DNA from: Photobacterium marinum
Lineage (GTDB): Bacteria; Pseudomonadota; Gammaproteobacteria; Enterobacterales; Vibrionaceae
Length of the DNA stretch: 64,000 bases
Reading direction: 5' to 3'
Assembly: GCF_000331515.1 (NCBI RefSeq)
Contig: NZ_AMZO01000006.1
Span: forward strand, 248,001 to 312,000
Positions 36,484 through 44,295 of this stretch are shown piece after piece. Both the position numbers and the translations under genes were made by a program. The notes beneath the pieces are model-generated. The model saw only the letters and a program-made list of their open reading frames with translations. It had not been told where the DNA came from and did no database searches. The stretch's first letter is position 1. Each line of letters opens with the position of its first letter.

Positions 36484-36861
36484 ATGAGCAACTTACACGG
36501 CATTTCGGTAGATGTAGAGCGGGTGGATGAAAGAGTCTTTATGGAGTTTAAGGCGATCGGCACCCTGACCCATTCGGATTATGAAAAAATCACCCCACAG
36601 CTTGATGAGGCATTGTCCGATATAAAACGGCCGATTGTGAATGCATATGTTGACAGCACTGATTGTGAAGGCTGGCAACTGCATGCAGCATGGGATGATC
36701 TTGTGCTTGGCATGAAGCACGGGAAAAAATTTAATAAGGTGGCCATTTACAATGACAGTGAATGGCAGGAGGTAATATCAAGGGTTGGGACATGGTTTGT
36801 CGGCGGTGAAGTCCGGTGTTTTGATGAACCTCTGGAAGCGCTGAGCTGGCTGAGGGAGTGA
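36484..36861 (+). CDS. SpoIIAA/STAS-like protein
   Basis: 125 residues from the ATG at 36484, with GGGAGG 5 bases upstream; the frame runs 33 bases further up without a site. The sequence (RVFMEFKAIGTLTHSDYEKI, then AYVDSTDCEGWQLHAAWDD, KVAIYNDSEWQ, RCFDEPLEALSWL) fits the SpoIIAA-like (PF11964) family related to STAS domains. Small soluble protein; the family's function is poorly known. Monocistronic. Confidence 0.78.
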   Translation: MSNLHGISVDVERVDERVFMEFKAIGTLTHSDYEKITPQLDEALSDIKRPIVNAYVDSTDCEGWQLHAAWDDLVLGMKHGKKFNKVAIYNDSEWQEVISRVGTWFVGGEVRCFDEPLEALSWLRE

Positions 36862-37013
36862 GTTAATCATGATGAATGCTTCATGAGTATGGCGCAGCTA
36901 TAGTTGATAGATTAAGATAGATTATTTTTTTGAATAACAATGTGTTGATGAATTTGGGCACTTTTTTCTGCTCATAGCCCGGATTTCGGCAGCGCAACCA
37001 TAAAAGGGTGATC

Positions 37014-37670
37014 ATGGACAGACTATCAACAGCCGCAGCCTTACTTGCTGCATCACTACCGGTTAGCGTATTGGCAGAAACCGCTGAACAACCTGAACCT
37101 CTTTCACCATCACAGTATTTTGTCGGTATTAAGGGCGGGATCAGTAAGATCGGTAATTCCGACCGTATTGTTCAAAGCAATGGTGAGCGTGTCGAAGCTA
37201 GCGAGTCGGATTTTGAAGGTTTTGCCGGCGTCGATATCGGTATTTATACCCCTGGCGGACAGAGCCGACTTTATTACAGCTACGAACGCCATAACACGGA
37301 TGTTTCCTTCCCGAACACTCCTAACTACGAATTGGTCGCCAGCATGCACCTGTTTAGCGCAGACTACCTATTTAGAAAAAATCGCGACATTACACCGTTT
37401 GTCGGCCTGCACTTTGGCTATTCTTCAGTTGAACCTGATTCGAGCTCCTTTGCTAACTTTGACGTCAGCGGTTTTGTTTTTGGCTTGCAGGGTGGAGTGA
37501 ACTGGACGGTTGTTGATCAGCTCAGTTTAGAGCTTGGTTTCCGTCATTCGTTGTTACCGTCAGATACTCAAAGCTGGACCGGGCAGGATAATAATGGAAA
37601 CCCGGTAACCATTGAGTCTCAGCAGAAAGGCGTTTCGTCGTTATATGGCAGTGTAAGTTATCGTTTTTAA
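37014..37670 (+). CDS. outer membrane beta-barrel protein (OmpA-like barrel)
   Basis: 218 residues from the ATG at 37014 (AAAGGG 6 bases upstream; a GTG at 37008 is also in frame). Signal peptide with cleavage near VLAET (about 22). Amphipathic strands such as YFVGIKGGISKIG, GFAGVDIGIYTPG, SRLYYSYERHN, FVGLHFGYSSV and LSLELGFRHSL, ending SVSYRF with terminal Phe, indicate an eight-stranded barrel in the outer membrane. Function unknown. Confidence 0.78.
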   Translation: MDRLSTAAALLAASLPVSVLAETAEQPEPLSPSQYFVGIKGGISKIGNSDRIVQSNGERVEASESDFEGFAGVDIGIYTPGGQSRLYYSYERHNTDVSFPNTPNYELVASMHLFSADYLFRKNRDITPFVGLHFGYSSVEPDSSSFANFDVSGFVFGLQGGVNWTVVDQLSLELGFRHSLLPSDTQSWTGQDNNGNPVTIESQQKGVSSLYGSVSYRF

Positions 37671-37787
37671 GCTTAGCGGCAGGCTTTGTTGACGGTGGTT
37701 AATGGCAGGCATCAGTTTACTACGTGCTGCAGCTGCGTATAATGCCCAGCTAGTTTAACGACAACCATTATCAATAAGGACTTCAGT

Positions 37788-38663
37788 TTGAAGCTATTTG
37801 TCAGAGATCTTACCGTCATTGATGCCTCTTACCTTTGCGAAAAGCGAGGTATGGTTGGCGAAAGTTGGATCCTCGATGTGGTGATGTCGGGTGAGCTCAA
37901 TGAAATGAGCATGGTGCTTGATTTCGGTCGGGTAAAAAAGCAGATCAAAAAGCTTGTGGATGAATATGTCGATCACCGCCTGATTGTACCGATGAAGAAC
38001 TCCCGTATTCACGTTGCAGCAAGCAAGCCAGGTTACGCAATGGTCGATTTATTGCGTGAAGGAAAGAGCATCCACCTGAACTGCCCAGAGCAGGCCTATT
38101 GTTATATTGATGATGACGTGGTGACTATCGAATCAGTGACCCACCACTTGTACAAAGTGCTTGAAGGAAAGTTGCCGGATAATGTTCAGGGGCTGGAGCT
38201 GACGCTGCGACATGAAAAGATCGACGGCGCTTTCTATCATTACAGCCACGGCCTGAAGAAGCACGATGGTAACTGTCAGCGTATCGCACACGGTCACCGT
38301 TCACCGGTAGAGCTGATTGTTGACGGTCAGCGTGATGCTGAGCTGGAGCAGAAATGGGCAGAACGCTGGCAGGATATTTACCTCGGCAGCAGTGAAGACC
38401 TGATTTCAGTATCTGAGCTGACACTAAGCGAAAAGGCTGCTGTTGCAACAGATACTTCTCACTATGGTTTCCGCTACACTGCGCCACAAGGTGAGTTCGA
38501 GCTGGCGATTGCCCGCTTTGAATCGGAAGTGCTTGATACGGATACCACTGTTGAACTGCTTGCTGACTACATTGCTGAGCAGGTAAGTGAAATGGTACCG
38601 GGTAAAGCACTGGATGTTGTCGCTTACGAAGGTGTCGGCAAAGGCGCCATGGCTTCTAAGTGA
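37788..38663 (+). CDS. tandem 6-pyruvoyl-tetrahydropterin synthase (PTPS)-like protein
   Basis: 291 residues made of two PTPS-like halves. The start is TTG at 37788; AAGGA lies 8 bases upstream and no ATG fits. The first half keeps LDFGRVKK (44-51) and VDHRLIVP (61-68), as in PTPS, and Glu143, but has VGES (23-26) where zinc-binding HGHN is expected. The second half keeps His154 (YSHGL), Cys163 (GNCQR) and His168/His170 (AHGHRS), i.e. the zinc triad and the catalytic cysteine, and ends with Glu281, but lacks a DHR motif. PTPS enzymes act in folate, queuosine or pterin pathways. Substrate here unknown. A strong terminator follows. Confidence 0.8.
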   Translation: MKLFVRDLTVIDASYLCEKRGMVGESWILDVVMSGELNEMSMVLDFGRVKKQIKKLVDEYVDHRLIVPMKNSRIHVAASKPGYAMVDLLREGKSIHLNCPEQAYCYIDDDVVTIESVTHHLYKVLEGKLPDNVQGLELTLRHEKIDGAFYHYSHGLKKHDGNCQRIAHGHRSPVELIVDGQRDAELEQKWAERWQDIYLGSSEDLISVSELTLSEKAAVATDTSHYGFRYTAPQGEFELAIARFESEVLDTDTTVELLADYIAEQVSEMVPGKALDVVAYEGVGKGAMASK

Positions 38664-38714
38664 TAGCTTTTAATTAACAGCCTTTAAGTAAAATCGGCTA
38701 AGCCAATTTGATTT

Positions 38715-38742
38715 AAAAAAGCCCTCTGATGAGGGCTTTTTT
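38715..38742. terminator. bidirectional intrinsic terminator
   Basis: AAAAAAGCCCTC-tgat-GAGGGCTTTTTT, symmetrical and T-tailed in both directions, between the PTPS-like gene and the convergent DUF3016 gene. Confidence 0.95.
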
Positions 38743-38773
38743 GTGTTCAGCGTTTTGAGGGATTTTAAAAGCT

Positions 38774-39277
38774 TTAGTTTTTCAGTGTTTTTTTCGCCCA
38801 GTCTTGAATAAGTTTAATTTCATACATCAGGGCTCTGTTTATTTGTGAAGTGACGGGGGTGGATTGGTAGTTCATATTGGTTAATTTGACACTGTCTGAA
38901 CTGAGCGTGTTATCGCCTTTTTTGATCTGGTAATTAAAGCTGATTGTCGGTGGTGTAATGCTGGTCAGAACACGAATATCCTTTCCTGCCTTGGAGCTGA
39001 AGCGGGTGTCTCCGGCGAGGTCAACATTTGTTACCTGAACATGGAGTGTTTGATCGGGTTTCAGGTAGATTCTTGCCATCTCACTGAACTCTTCACTCAG
39101 TCTCTTAAACAGGTTTTTCTGAAAGCGTTTCTGGCTGCCACCTGTGGTGCGTATGTCGCGGTATTGTTCCGGGCTGACCCAGGTTACAAAGGCAGGAGGA
39201 AAATGGATTGTCTCATCAGCAATGGATGAGATACTGAATACGAGCAGGAAGGCGCCAAGCCAGGCAGGCAATTTCAT
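38774..39277 (-). CDS. DUF3016 family periplasmic protein
   Basis: 167 residues from the ATG at 39277, where GAGG lies 9 bases upstream; the frame reaches 39361 but only the inner start yields the signal peptide KLPAWLGAFLLVFSISSIA. The mature part has the DUF3016 pattern VTWVSPEQYRDIR, then RFQKNLFKRLSEEF, and VQVTNVDLAGDTRF. Members are secreted proteins of unknown function common in vibrios and shewanellas. Shares the terminator at 38715. Confidence 0.82.
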   Translation of the reverse strand: MKLPAWLGAFLLVFSISSIADETIHFPPAFVTWVSPEQYRDIRTTGGSQKRFQKNLFKRLSEEFSEMARIYLKPDQTLHVQVTNVDLAGDTRFSSKAGKDIRVLTSITPPTISFNYQIKKGDNTLSSDSVKLTNMNYQSTPVTSQINRALMYEIKLIQDWAKKTLKN

Positions 39278-39634
39278 GGGAGATAGCCTCTTAAAAATAG
39301 TGCGGTAGTGATAGTTCAACCTCGTCACGTTAATGACCTTATTTGACGTTACGTATGCCAAAAATGAATATTGATTCTATTTCCATGTACCAATCCTAAG
39401 TTTATCAGAGCATGCGATATTGTGATTTCCTTCTTGGTGACGCTTGTTAGGAAAGCTCTCACACTCAGGTACTCATAATTGTGATTGTGCCACCAATCCT
39501 GTTTTTCTCTTCTCAGTGTACAAAATCCCTCAACTATACTGTCATAGGTGACGCTTATGGTAATTGCTTAAATAATAAAGATTTTAAAATGATTCAGGGT
39601 GCGTGCTTTGCCAGGGAAGGGAGACATTTTGCTT
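39278..39634. other. intergenic region before the DUF3943 gene
   Basis: 357 bases, divergent promoters expected. A 10-bp direct repeat GGTGACGCTT occurs at 39436-39445 and 39547-39556, 111 bp apart; it may be chance. No gene seen. Confidence 0.4.
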
Positions 39635-41008
39635 ATGGATTTTGATCGTTATCATCTCCTGTTGATTGCTTTGGTATTTAATTTGGGTATAGGGCTGGCT
39701 GTCGGTTCTGCGCTTGCCGGGGATACTGAACACAGTCAGCAAGGTAAGATTGAGTATTCAACGGAGCCGTTTGGCAATTCGACCTGGGAAGAGAACGATA
39801 AATCCGTGCAGGTTTATGATTCGCCTTTTGATGTCGCTTTGTTTTCAGCCCCTAACGGAGAAGATAAAGAGCGGCTTTGGTCGCAGACCAAATCCGTAGC
39901 CTGGTACGGTGTGGGAGTTGCCGGTTTTATCGCGTTGTTGCCGGAAGATTTGTCCAACTGGGATAAAAGTGACGATCGCCTGCTGGAAAAATGGTGGGAT
40001 AACGTAACAGAAGGGCCGGTCTGGGATCGTGATATCTGGTACATCAATTATTTAGGTCACCCTTATTTTGGTGGTGTGTATTATCAGGTGGCGCGGAAAT
40101 CCGGTTACCGCCAATGGGACAGTTTCGTTTATTCCTTCCTGATGTCGACGTTTTACTGGGAGTATGGCCTGGAGGCTTTTGCTGAGGTTCCTTCAATCCA
40201 GGACATAGTGGTCACGCCAGTTCTGGGCTGGGTGTATGGTGAGTGGGCGTTTAATAAAGAGCGGGAAATTATCCTGAGTGGCGGAAAGGTGTGGGGTTCG
40301 TCTGTTCTCGGTGATACCACATTGTTTTTCCTCGACCCTGTCGACAGTATCGGACGTGGTGTAAACAATCTGTTCGGACGAGATGTTATCAAGGCCGGTA
40401 CAGGGTATGTCGGTTTGAAAGATGTTCGGATGCCAAATGGTGAGGTTGATACACAGTTTCAGCTCAACCTTAGCTACGCAATTGGTGAAGGGGAAACCAG
40501 TCCTGCGGTTAAGCGTCGTCAATCTTATGCGATGAGCTCGTCTGATCCGATTGATTATGGTGTTGTCGGTATTTCGGTAGGTATGCGTTATATGATGCTG
40601 GATGATGCCTTTCTATTGGAAGACCAATGGGCTCCAACCATGAGCCTTGGGGTTTATTTTTCTCCTCAGTTGTCATCCCGCTTGAATTATACCCGGGCGG
40701 ATTTTGATCGTACCGGCAGCAGTGAAGATGCAACTTATGAAAACTACAGCTTTGATGTTCAGTATTACTTTATGAGTGATGAAGCACTAAGGCCATACCT
40801 GAATGTGGGAATTGGTGAAACTGTGCTGGAGCAACAGCGCTCCAGCAAGTTTTTTCAGATTAATGGCGGCCTTGGGCTCCATTACCAGTTCCATGCCAAC
40901 TGGGCCGTGCTGGTAGACTGGTATCACTACTACAGCGGCAGTGCATCGACCAGTGATGACCAGATTTCTACCCAGTTGGTATATCGTTTCGGTCGCGGTG
41001 AATTATAG
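39635..41008 (+). CDS. DUF3943 family outer membrane/periplasmic protein
   Basis: 457 residues from the ATG at 39635 (AGGGAGA upstream). The N-terminus DRYHLLLIALVFNLGIGLAV gives a signal peptide with cleavage near ALAGD (about 29). The central part with DIWYINYLGHPYFGG and SFLMSTFYWEYGLEA is the DUF3943 signature; the C-terminal half has amphipathic strands (SLGVYFSPQLSSRLNYTRAD, LRPYLNVGIGETVL, WAVLVDWYHYYSG) like a beta barrel and ends VYRFGRGEL. Likely outer membrane; function unknown. Its last 6 bases overlap the end of the convergent hydrolase gene. Confidence 0.8.
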   Translation: MDFDRYHLLLIALVFNLGIGLAVGSALAGDTEHSQQGKIEYSTEPFGNSTWEENDKSVQVYDSPFDVALFSAPNGEDKERLWSQTKSVAWYGVGVAGFIALLPEDLSNWDKSDDRLLEKWWDNVTEGPVWDRDIWYINYLGHPYFGGVYYQVARKSGYRQWDSFVYSFLMSTFYWEYGLEAFAEVPSIQDIVVTPVLGWVYGEWAFNKEREIILSGGKVWGSSVLGDTTLFFLDPVDSIGRGVNNLFGRDVIKAGTGYVGLKDVRMPNGEVDTQFQLNLSYAIGEGETSPAVKRRQSYAMSSSDPIDYGVVGISVGMRYMMLDDAFLLEDQWAPTMSLGVYFSPQLSSRLNYTRADFDRTGSSEDATYENYSFDVQYYFMSDEALRPYLNVGIGETVLEQQRSSKFFQINGGLGLHYQFHANWAVLVDWYHYYSGSASTSDDQISTQLVYRFGRGEL

Positions 41009-41869
41009 GTATTGGTTGAACCAGCCTAATTCCACTTCCGCGACAGATTCAAAGTGCTGACCCTCGTAAACCTGGTAGTGAGTGGCACCCTGTTCGATAT
41101 GTAGTTTTTTCGGCTCTTTAGCGGCAGCGAACAGACGCTCAGATTCACTCACCGGGTTTACACCATCTTCGCCGGCGGCAACAACCAGTAGCGGCACATC
41201 AAGATTTGGCAGGGCATTAACCGGTTTGTGCTGTGTGGTTTCCCAAACGGTCAGGAAAGGGATCTTGATAGTCAGAGCAGGGAATTCGTCTTTGAAGTTA
41301 TTGAAGAACTCGACTGACTGCGGATCGCTCAACACCTTGGCAATAGGCACCATCATTTCTTTGCCGGTTTTCGCTTTCTTGTCGCGCATACGTTCAAGGG
41401 TTCCGACGAATTTTGTTTTTTCAGCATCATCCATTTCACCGGTGATCACTGTCTCACCATCTGCGAAAGTCAGCTGTGCAACAACACATTTGATTTTGTC
41501 TGACTCGCTGGCTGCAATAATTGCGTTAGCCCCGCCAAATGAGCTGCCCCAAAGACCGATACGCTCAGCATCAATACCAGCCTGTTGACCGGCCCAGTCG
41601 ATGGCTGCGTGGATATCTTCAATTTGCAGAGCGGGTACCAGGCGGCCTGATTCACCTTCACTTTCACCAAAGCCACGGTAGTCGAAAGTTAGAGCGGCAT
41701 AGCCACTTTCTGCAAATTTTTCGGCAAAGGCAGGTAGCAGCAGTTCTTTAACGCCGCAGAAACCATGACACAGAATGATCAGCGGAGCTGGCTGTTTCGC
41801 ATCCTGAGGAAGGTAAAGGTGGCCTGAGATGTTGTGTCCCTGTGATGAGAAGGCAACAGTTTGACGCAT
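41003..41869 (-). CDS. alpha/beta hydrolase (dienelactone hydrolase-like)
   Basis: 288 residues, soluble. The nucleophile is Ser130 or so in LWGSSFGGANA (GxSxG), the acid is in VVAAGEDGVNPVSES and the His is in IEQGATHYQVYEGQ. The oxyanion segment is LCHGFCGVKE. It resembles the broad family of cytoplasmic serine hydrolases often labelled dienelactone hydrolase or YcjY-like; substrate unknown. It converges with the DUF3943 gene, the two coding ends overlapping by 6 bases, and no terminator is seen. Confidence 0.83.
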   Translation of the reverse strand: MRQTVAFSSQGHNISGHLYLPQDAKQPAPLIILCHGFCGVKELLLPAFAEKFAESGYAALTFDYRGFGESEGESGRLVPALQIEDIHAAIDWAGQQAGIDAERIGLWGSSFGGANAIIAASESDKIKCVVAQLTFADGETVITGEMDDAEKTKFVGTLERMRDKKAKTGKEMMVPIAKVLSDPQSVEFFNNFKDEFPALTIKIPFLTVWETTQHKPVNALPNLDVPLLVVAAGEDGVNPVSESERLFAAAKEPKKLHIEQGATHYQVYEGQHFESVAEVELGWFNQYL

Positions 41870-42134
41870 TGTTTTTCCTTATTATTTCTATTTTTGTACG
41901 CTGTGCATAAGCGCCTCATGGTAATTCAAATCAAGCGAAAAACTCATCCGAGCACGGGCTGAAGTCTTAAGCTAATTAGCATCAGATCTGATTTTGATGC
42001 TGAGTAAGCGTGATCTTTTCTCGTATAGTGAGAAAAGGTGTTATCGATTTCCATTACATTCCTACATTGTGAGAATTTGCCTTGAGTTCCTCCCTGTGAT
42101 GCGCGTTAATGACTTGGTCAAGGAAAATGGTTTT

Positions 42135-42869
42135 ATGACAAGCAAATACACACTTAACTCAAATGAAAAGATGTTGCAGGTGCTGATGCACATTGCCTCG
42201 TCGTCTGAGCCTTTACTGGCTCAGGAAATAACAGAACAGACAGGAATGCCGACCAGCAGCCTGTACCGGTATCTGGCGATATTAAAAAAATGGAATCTGA
42301 TTGAAGAGAACCATAGCCAGAAATCCTATGGTGTTGGTCCTGCAGCTTTGCAGCTGCTGCGTAACTTCCAGATGTTTTCTCCGTTAGCAGACGGTGTGCA
42401 TCCGGTGTTGAAAAGACTGCAACGACAGACAGGTGAAATGGCCGCTTACATGGTGCCCGTCGGATTCAGGGCTTTGTGCGTGGCACGCATCGACAGTCCG
42501 CATGCCTTACGTTGTGCCTATGAGCAGGGGCAAAGCCAGCCTTTGTATCGTGGTGCGTCGTCCAAAGTCATGCTGGCAAACTTTCCTCAACAGCGTCTGA
42601 TGAGCACCTTACATCACTTTGGTATTACCGAGGGTGAGGACGTCGACCGTTGGTTGACGGAGCTTGAGCAAATAAAGCAGGACGGTTTTGCTATCAGCTC
42701 TTCCGAATTTGACCTCGGGGTTTCCGGTGTCAGTGCGCCGGTATTCGCTGGTAGCAGAATCGTTGGTGCGGTCAGCATCATGGCGCCGATAGAGCGGGTG
42801 CGCCAAAACAAAAACAAAATCGTTTACTCGGTGTTAGAAGCCGCAAGGTTATTACCACCGGATCATTAA
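42135..42869 (+). CDS. IclR family transcriptional regulator
   Basis: 244 residues from the ATG at 42135; AAGGAA lies upstream. The frame is open 141 bases further, but that extension matches nothing in the family. The winged helix is at about 10-70 (MLQVLMHIASSSEPLLAQEI, TGMPTSSLYRYLAILKKWNL) and the IclR effector domain at about 80-244, with SPHALRCAYEQGQSQPLYRG and ASSKVMLA as typical. It is followed after 24 bases by the HutG-like gene, so it probably controls that gene and itself. The effector is unknown. Confidence 0.88.
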   Translation: MTSKYTLNSNEKMLQVLMHIASSSEPLLAQEITEQTGMPTSSLYRYLAILKKWNLIEENHSQKSYGVGPAALQLLRNFQMFSPLADGVHPVLKRLQRQTGEMAAYMVPVGFRALCVARIDSPHALRCAYEQGQSQPLYRGASSKVMLANFPQQRLMSTLHHFGITEGEDVDRWLTELEQIKQDGFAISSSEFDLGVSGVSAPVFAGSRIVGAVSIMAPIERVRQNKNKIVYSVLEAARLLPPDH

Positions 42870-42893
42870 TCAAAACAAAAGAAGGGGCTTATT

Positions 42894-43877
42894 ATGGTGC
42901 AGCATCTCAAGCGTTGGTTTCAGTTTTCGTTTGAAAGCGATCGAGCCAGTTATCAGAAAGCCTCTTCATTAATTTTGCCCTATGCCGATCAGCGAGAGCG
43001 GGGCGCTGTATTACTTGGTATGGCCAGTGATCTCAGTATTGGTTTTAATCATGGTTACCTTGGGGCCAAGGAAGGGCCCCATAGTATCCATCGTATTCTG
43101 AAAGCTATGCGACCTTCATGTTCGCTTCCGCTGTATGATGCCGGGATTATTGATGAGTCCGATGCTGCTACCTTTGAAGACATGCAGGCCAGACAGTACG
43201 AAAGGTTAAGAGCTGTTCTGCAGTTAGGGCATTTTCCTGTCATGCTGGGTGGCGGGCATGAAATTGCTATCGGCAGTTATAAGGCGTTATCGGATACGGT
43301 TCATCAGGCTGCTAATGATTGGGAAGAAGATGGCATTGCTCAAATTCCTAATGCCTGTGCCAGCCGGGTCGGCATTATAAATTTTGATGCCTGCTTTGAG
43401 CTTCGTCCGACACTGGCTGCGCGTGCAGGTTCGGCTTTTCACACGGTTGCCAGCTATTGTCGGGAGCTGCATAGAGAGTTTAATTATCTGGGTTTGGGGA
43501 TCTGTGATCATGTGAACTCTCAGGCTGCGTTCAGTTATGCCAAGTCGTTGGGTGCGGAGTGGCTGCTTGATCGCCAGATGACGATGCGTAACCGTAAGAA
43601 GATTCAGGCAACTATTCAAGCATTCCTGAATCGGGTCGATCACGTGCATTTAAGTATCGATCTTTCGGTATTCTCATCGGCAGTGGCAGAAGGCGTTAAC
43701 ATGTCGCGGGTGTATGGTGTCAGCCTTTCTGTCGTCGAGATGGCTCTGAAACAGATACTAACCAGCGGCAAGGTTCGGATTCTTGATATCGCTGAATTAA
43801 GCCCGGAATTTGATTATGAAAACCAGACTGCGAAACTCGCAGCAAAATTGATTCAACATTCTTTGAAGCATCTTTGA
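42894..43877 (+). CDS. HutG-like ureohydrolase family protein with altered metal site
   Basis: 327 residues, the arginase/agmatinase/formimidoylglutamase superfamily, nearest to HutG by pattern (GAKEGPHSIHRILKAM, YLGLGICDHVNSQAAF, ILDIAELSPEFD). The six manganese ligands of the family should be H, D, H, D, D, D. Here His122 (LGGGHE) and Asp165 are kept, but the DAHFD motif reads DACFE (Cys167, Glu169), and the DLDV motif reads DLSV (Asp256, Ser258). Three of six ligands are thus changed, so normal two-manganese catalysis is doubtful. It may use another metal or have become a binding protein. No hut genes are nearby. It follows an iclR-type gene. Confidence 0.8.
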   Translation: MVQHLKRWFQFSFESDRASYQKASSLILPYADQRERGAVLLGMASDLSIGFNHGYLGAKEGPHSIHRILKAMRPSCSLPLYDAGIIDESDAATFEDMQARQYERLRAVLQLGHFPVMLGGGHEIAIGSYKALSDTVHQAANDWEEDGIAQIPNACASRVGIINFDACFELRPTLAARAGSAFHTVASYCRELHREFNYLGLGICDHVNSQAAFSYAKSLGAEWLLDRQMTMRNRKKIQATIQAFLNRVDHVHLSIDLSVFSSAVAEGVNMSRVYGVSLSVVEMALKQILTSGKVRILDIAELSPEFDYENQTAKLAAKLIQHSLKHL

Positions 43878-43934
43878 TGCCTCTGGGATTATTTCCTTCC
43901 TACTTACTTATTGATTCTTTAGTCTCATGACCGC

Positions 43935-43965
43935 AGGATCCCGGCCCACCGGGATCCTTTTTTTA
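43935..43965 (+). terminator. strong intrinsic terminator
   Basis: AGGATCCCGG-ccca-CCGGGATCCT followed by seven T, after the HutG-like gene. Confidence 0.95.
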
Positions 43966-44270
43966 TCTTTCTTGTTCATGCAGTTTGGTATTACTCCCGA
44001 AATGTGACAGTGGTTTCGTTTCATGACATCGGTGGAGATGATCATTGAAATGCAGTGAGATCGCTGGCTTAATACTTCCAACATTTCCCAAGGAGTTTGC
44101 GCCGTAATGAATAACTAACACCTGACATCCTTATCAATTTCTTAGTTTTGGATTTTTCAGGGTTAGTGGGCGTAACTTCGTCTTCTCTGTGTATCGGATA
44201 GGTATTATTGCTCAGTCCGGATATCACACTCTTACATTTATATACAGTTCGTGAAGACAGGCGTCTGTTG

Positions 44271-44290
44271 CCCCTGAGTTTGCTCGGGAG
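44271..44290 (+). promoter_or_regulatory. possible ribosome-site-masking hairpin of the ABC-F gene
   Basis: CCCCTGAG-tttg-CTCGGGAG: GAG pairs with CTC and CCC with GGG around one bulged T. The right arm contains most of the GGGAGG ribosome site, 5 bases before the ATG. Confidence 0.4.
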
Positions 44291-44295
44291 GAAAT

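Larger units (their letters stand above)
43878..44295. other. intergenic and leader region of the ABC-F gene
   Basis: 418 bases: the terminator at 43935-43965, then a long leader-like stretch. At 44107-44118 a 3-codon frame (ATGAATAACTAA) follows AAGGAG at 44090. A hairpin at 44271-44290 may cover the ribosome site of the ABC-F gene. Confidence 0.5.
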
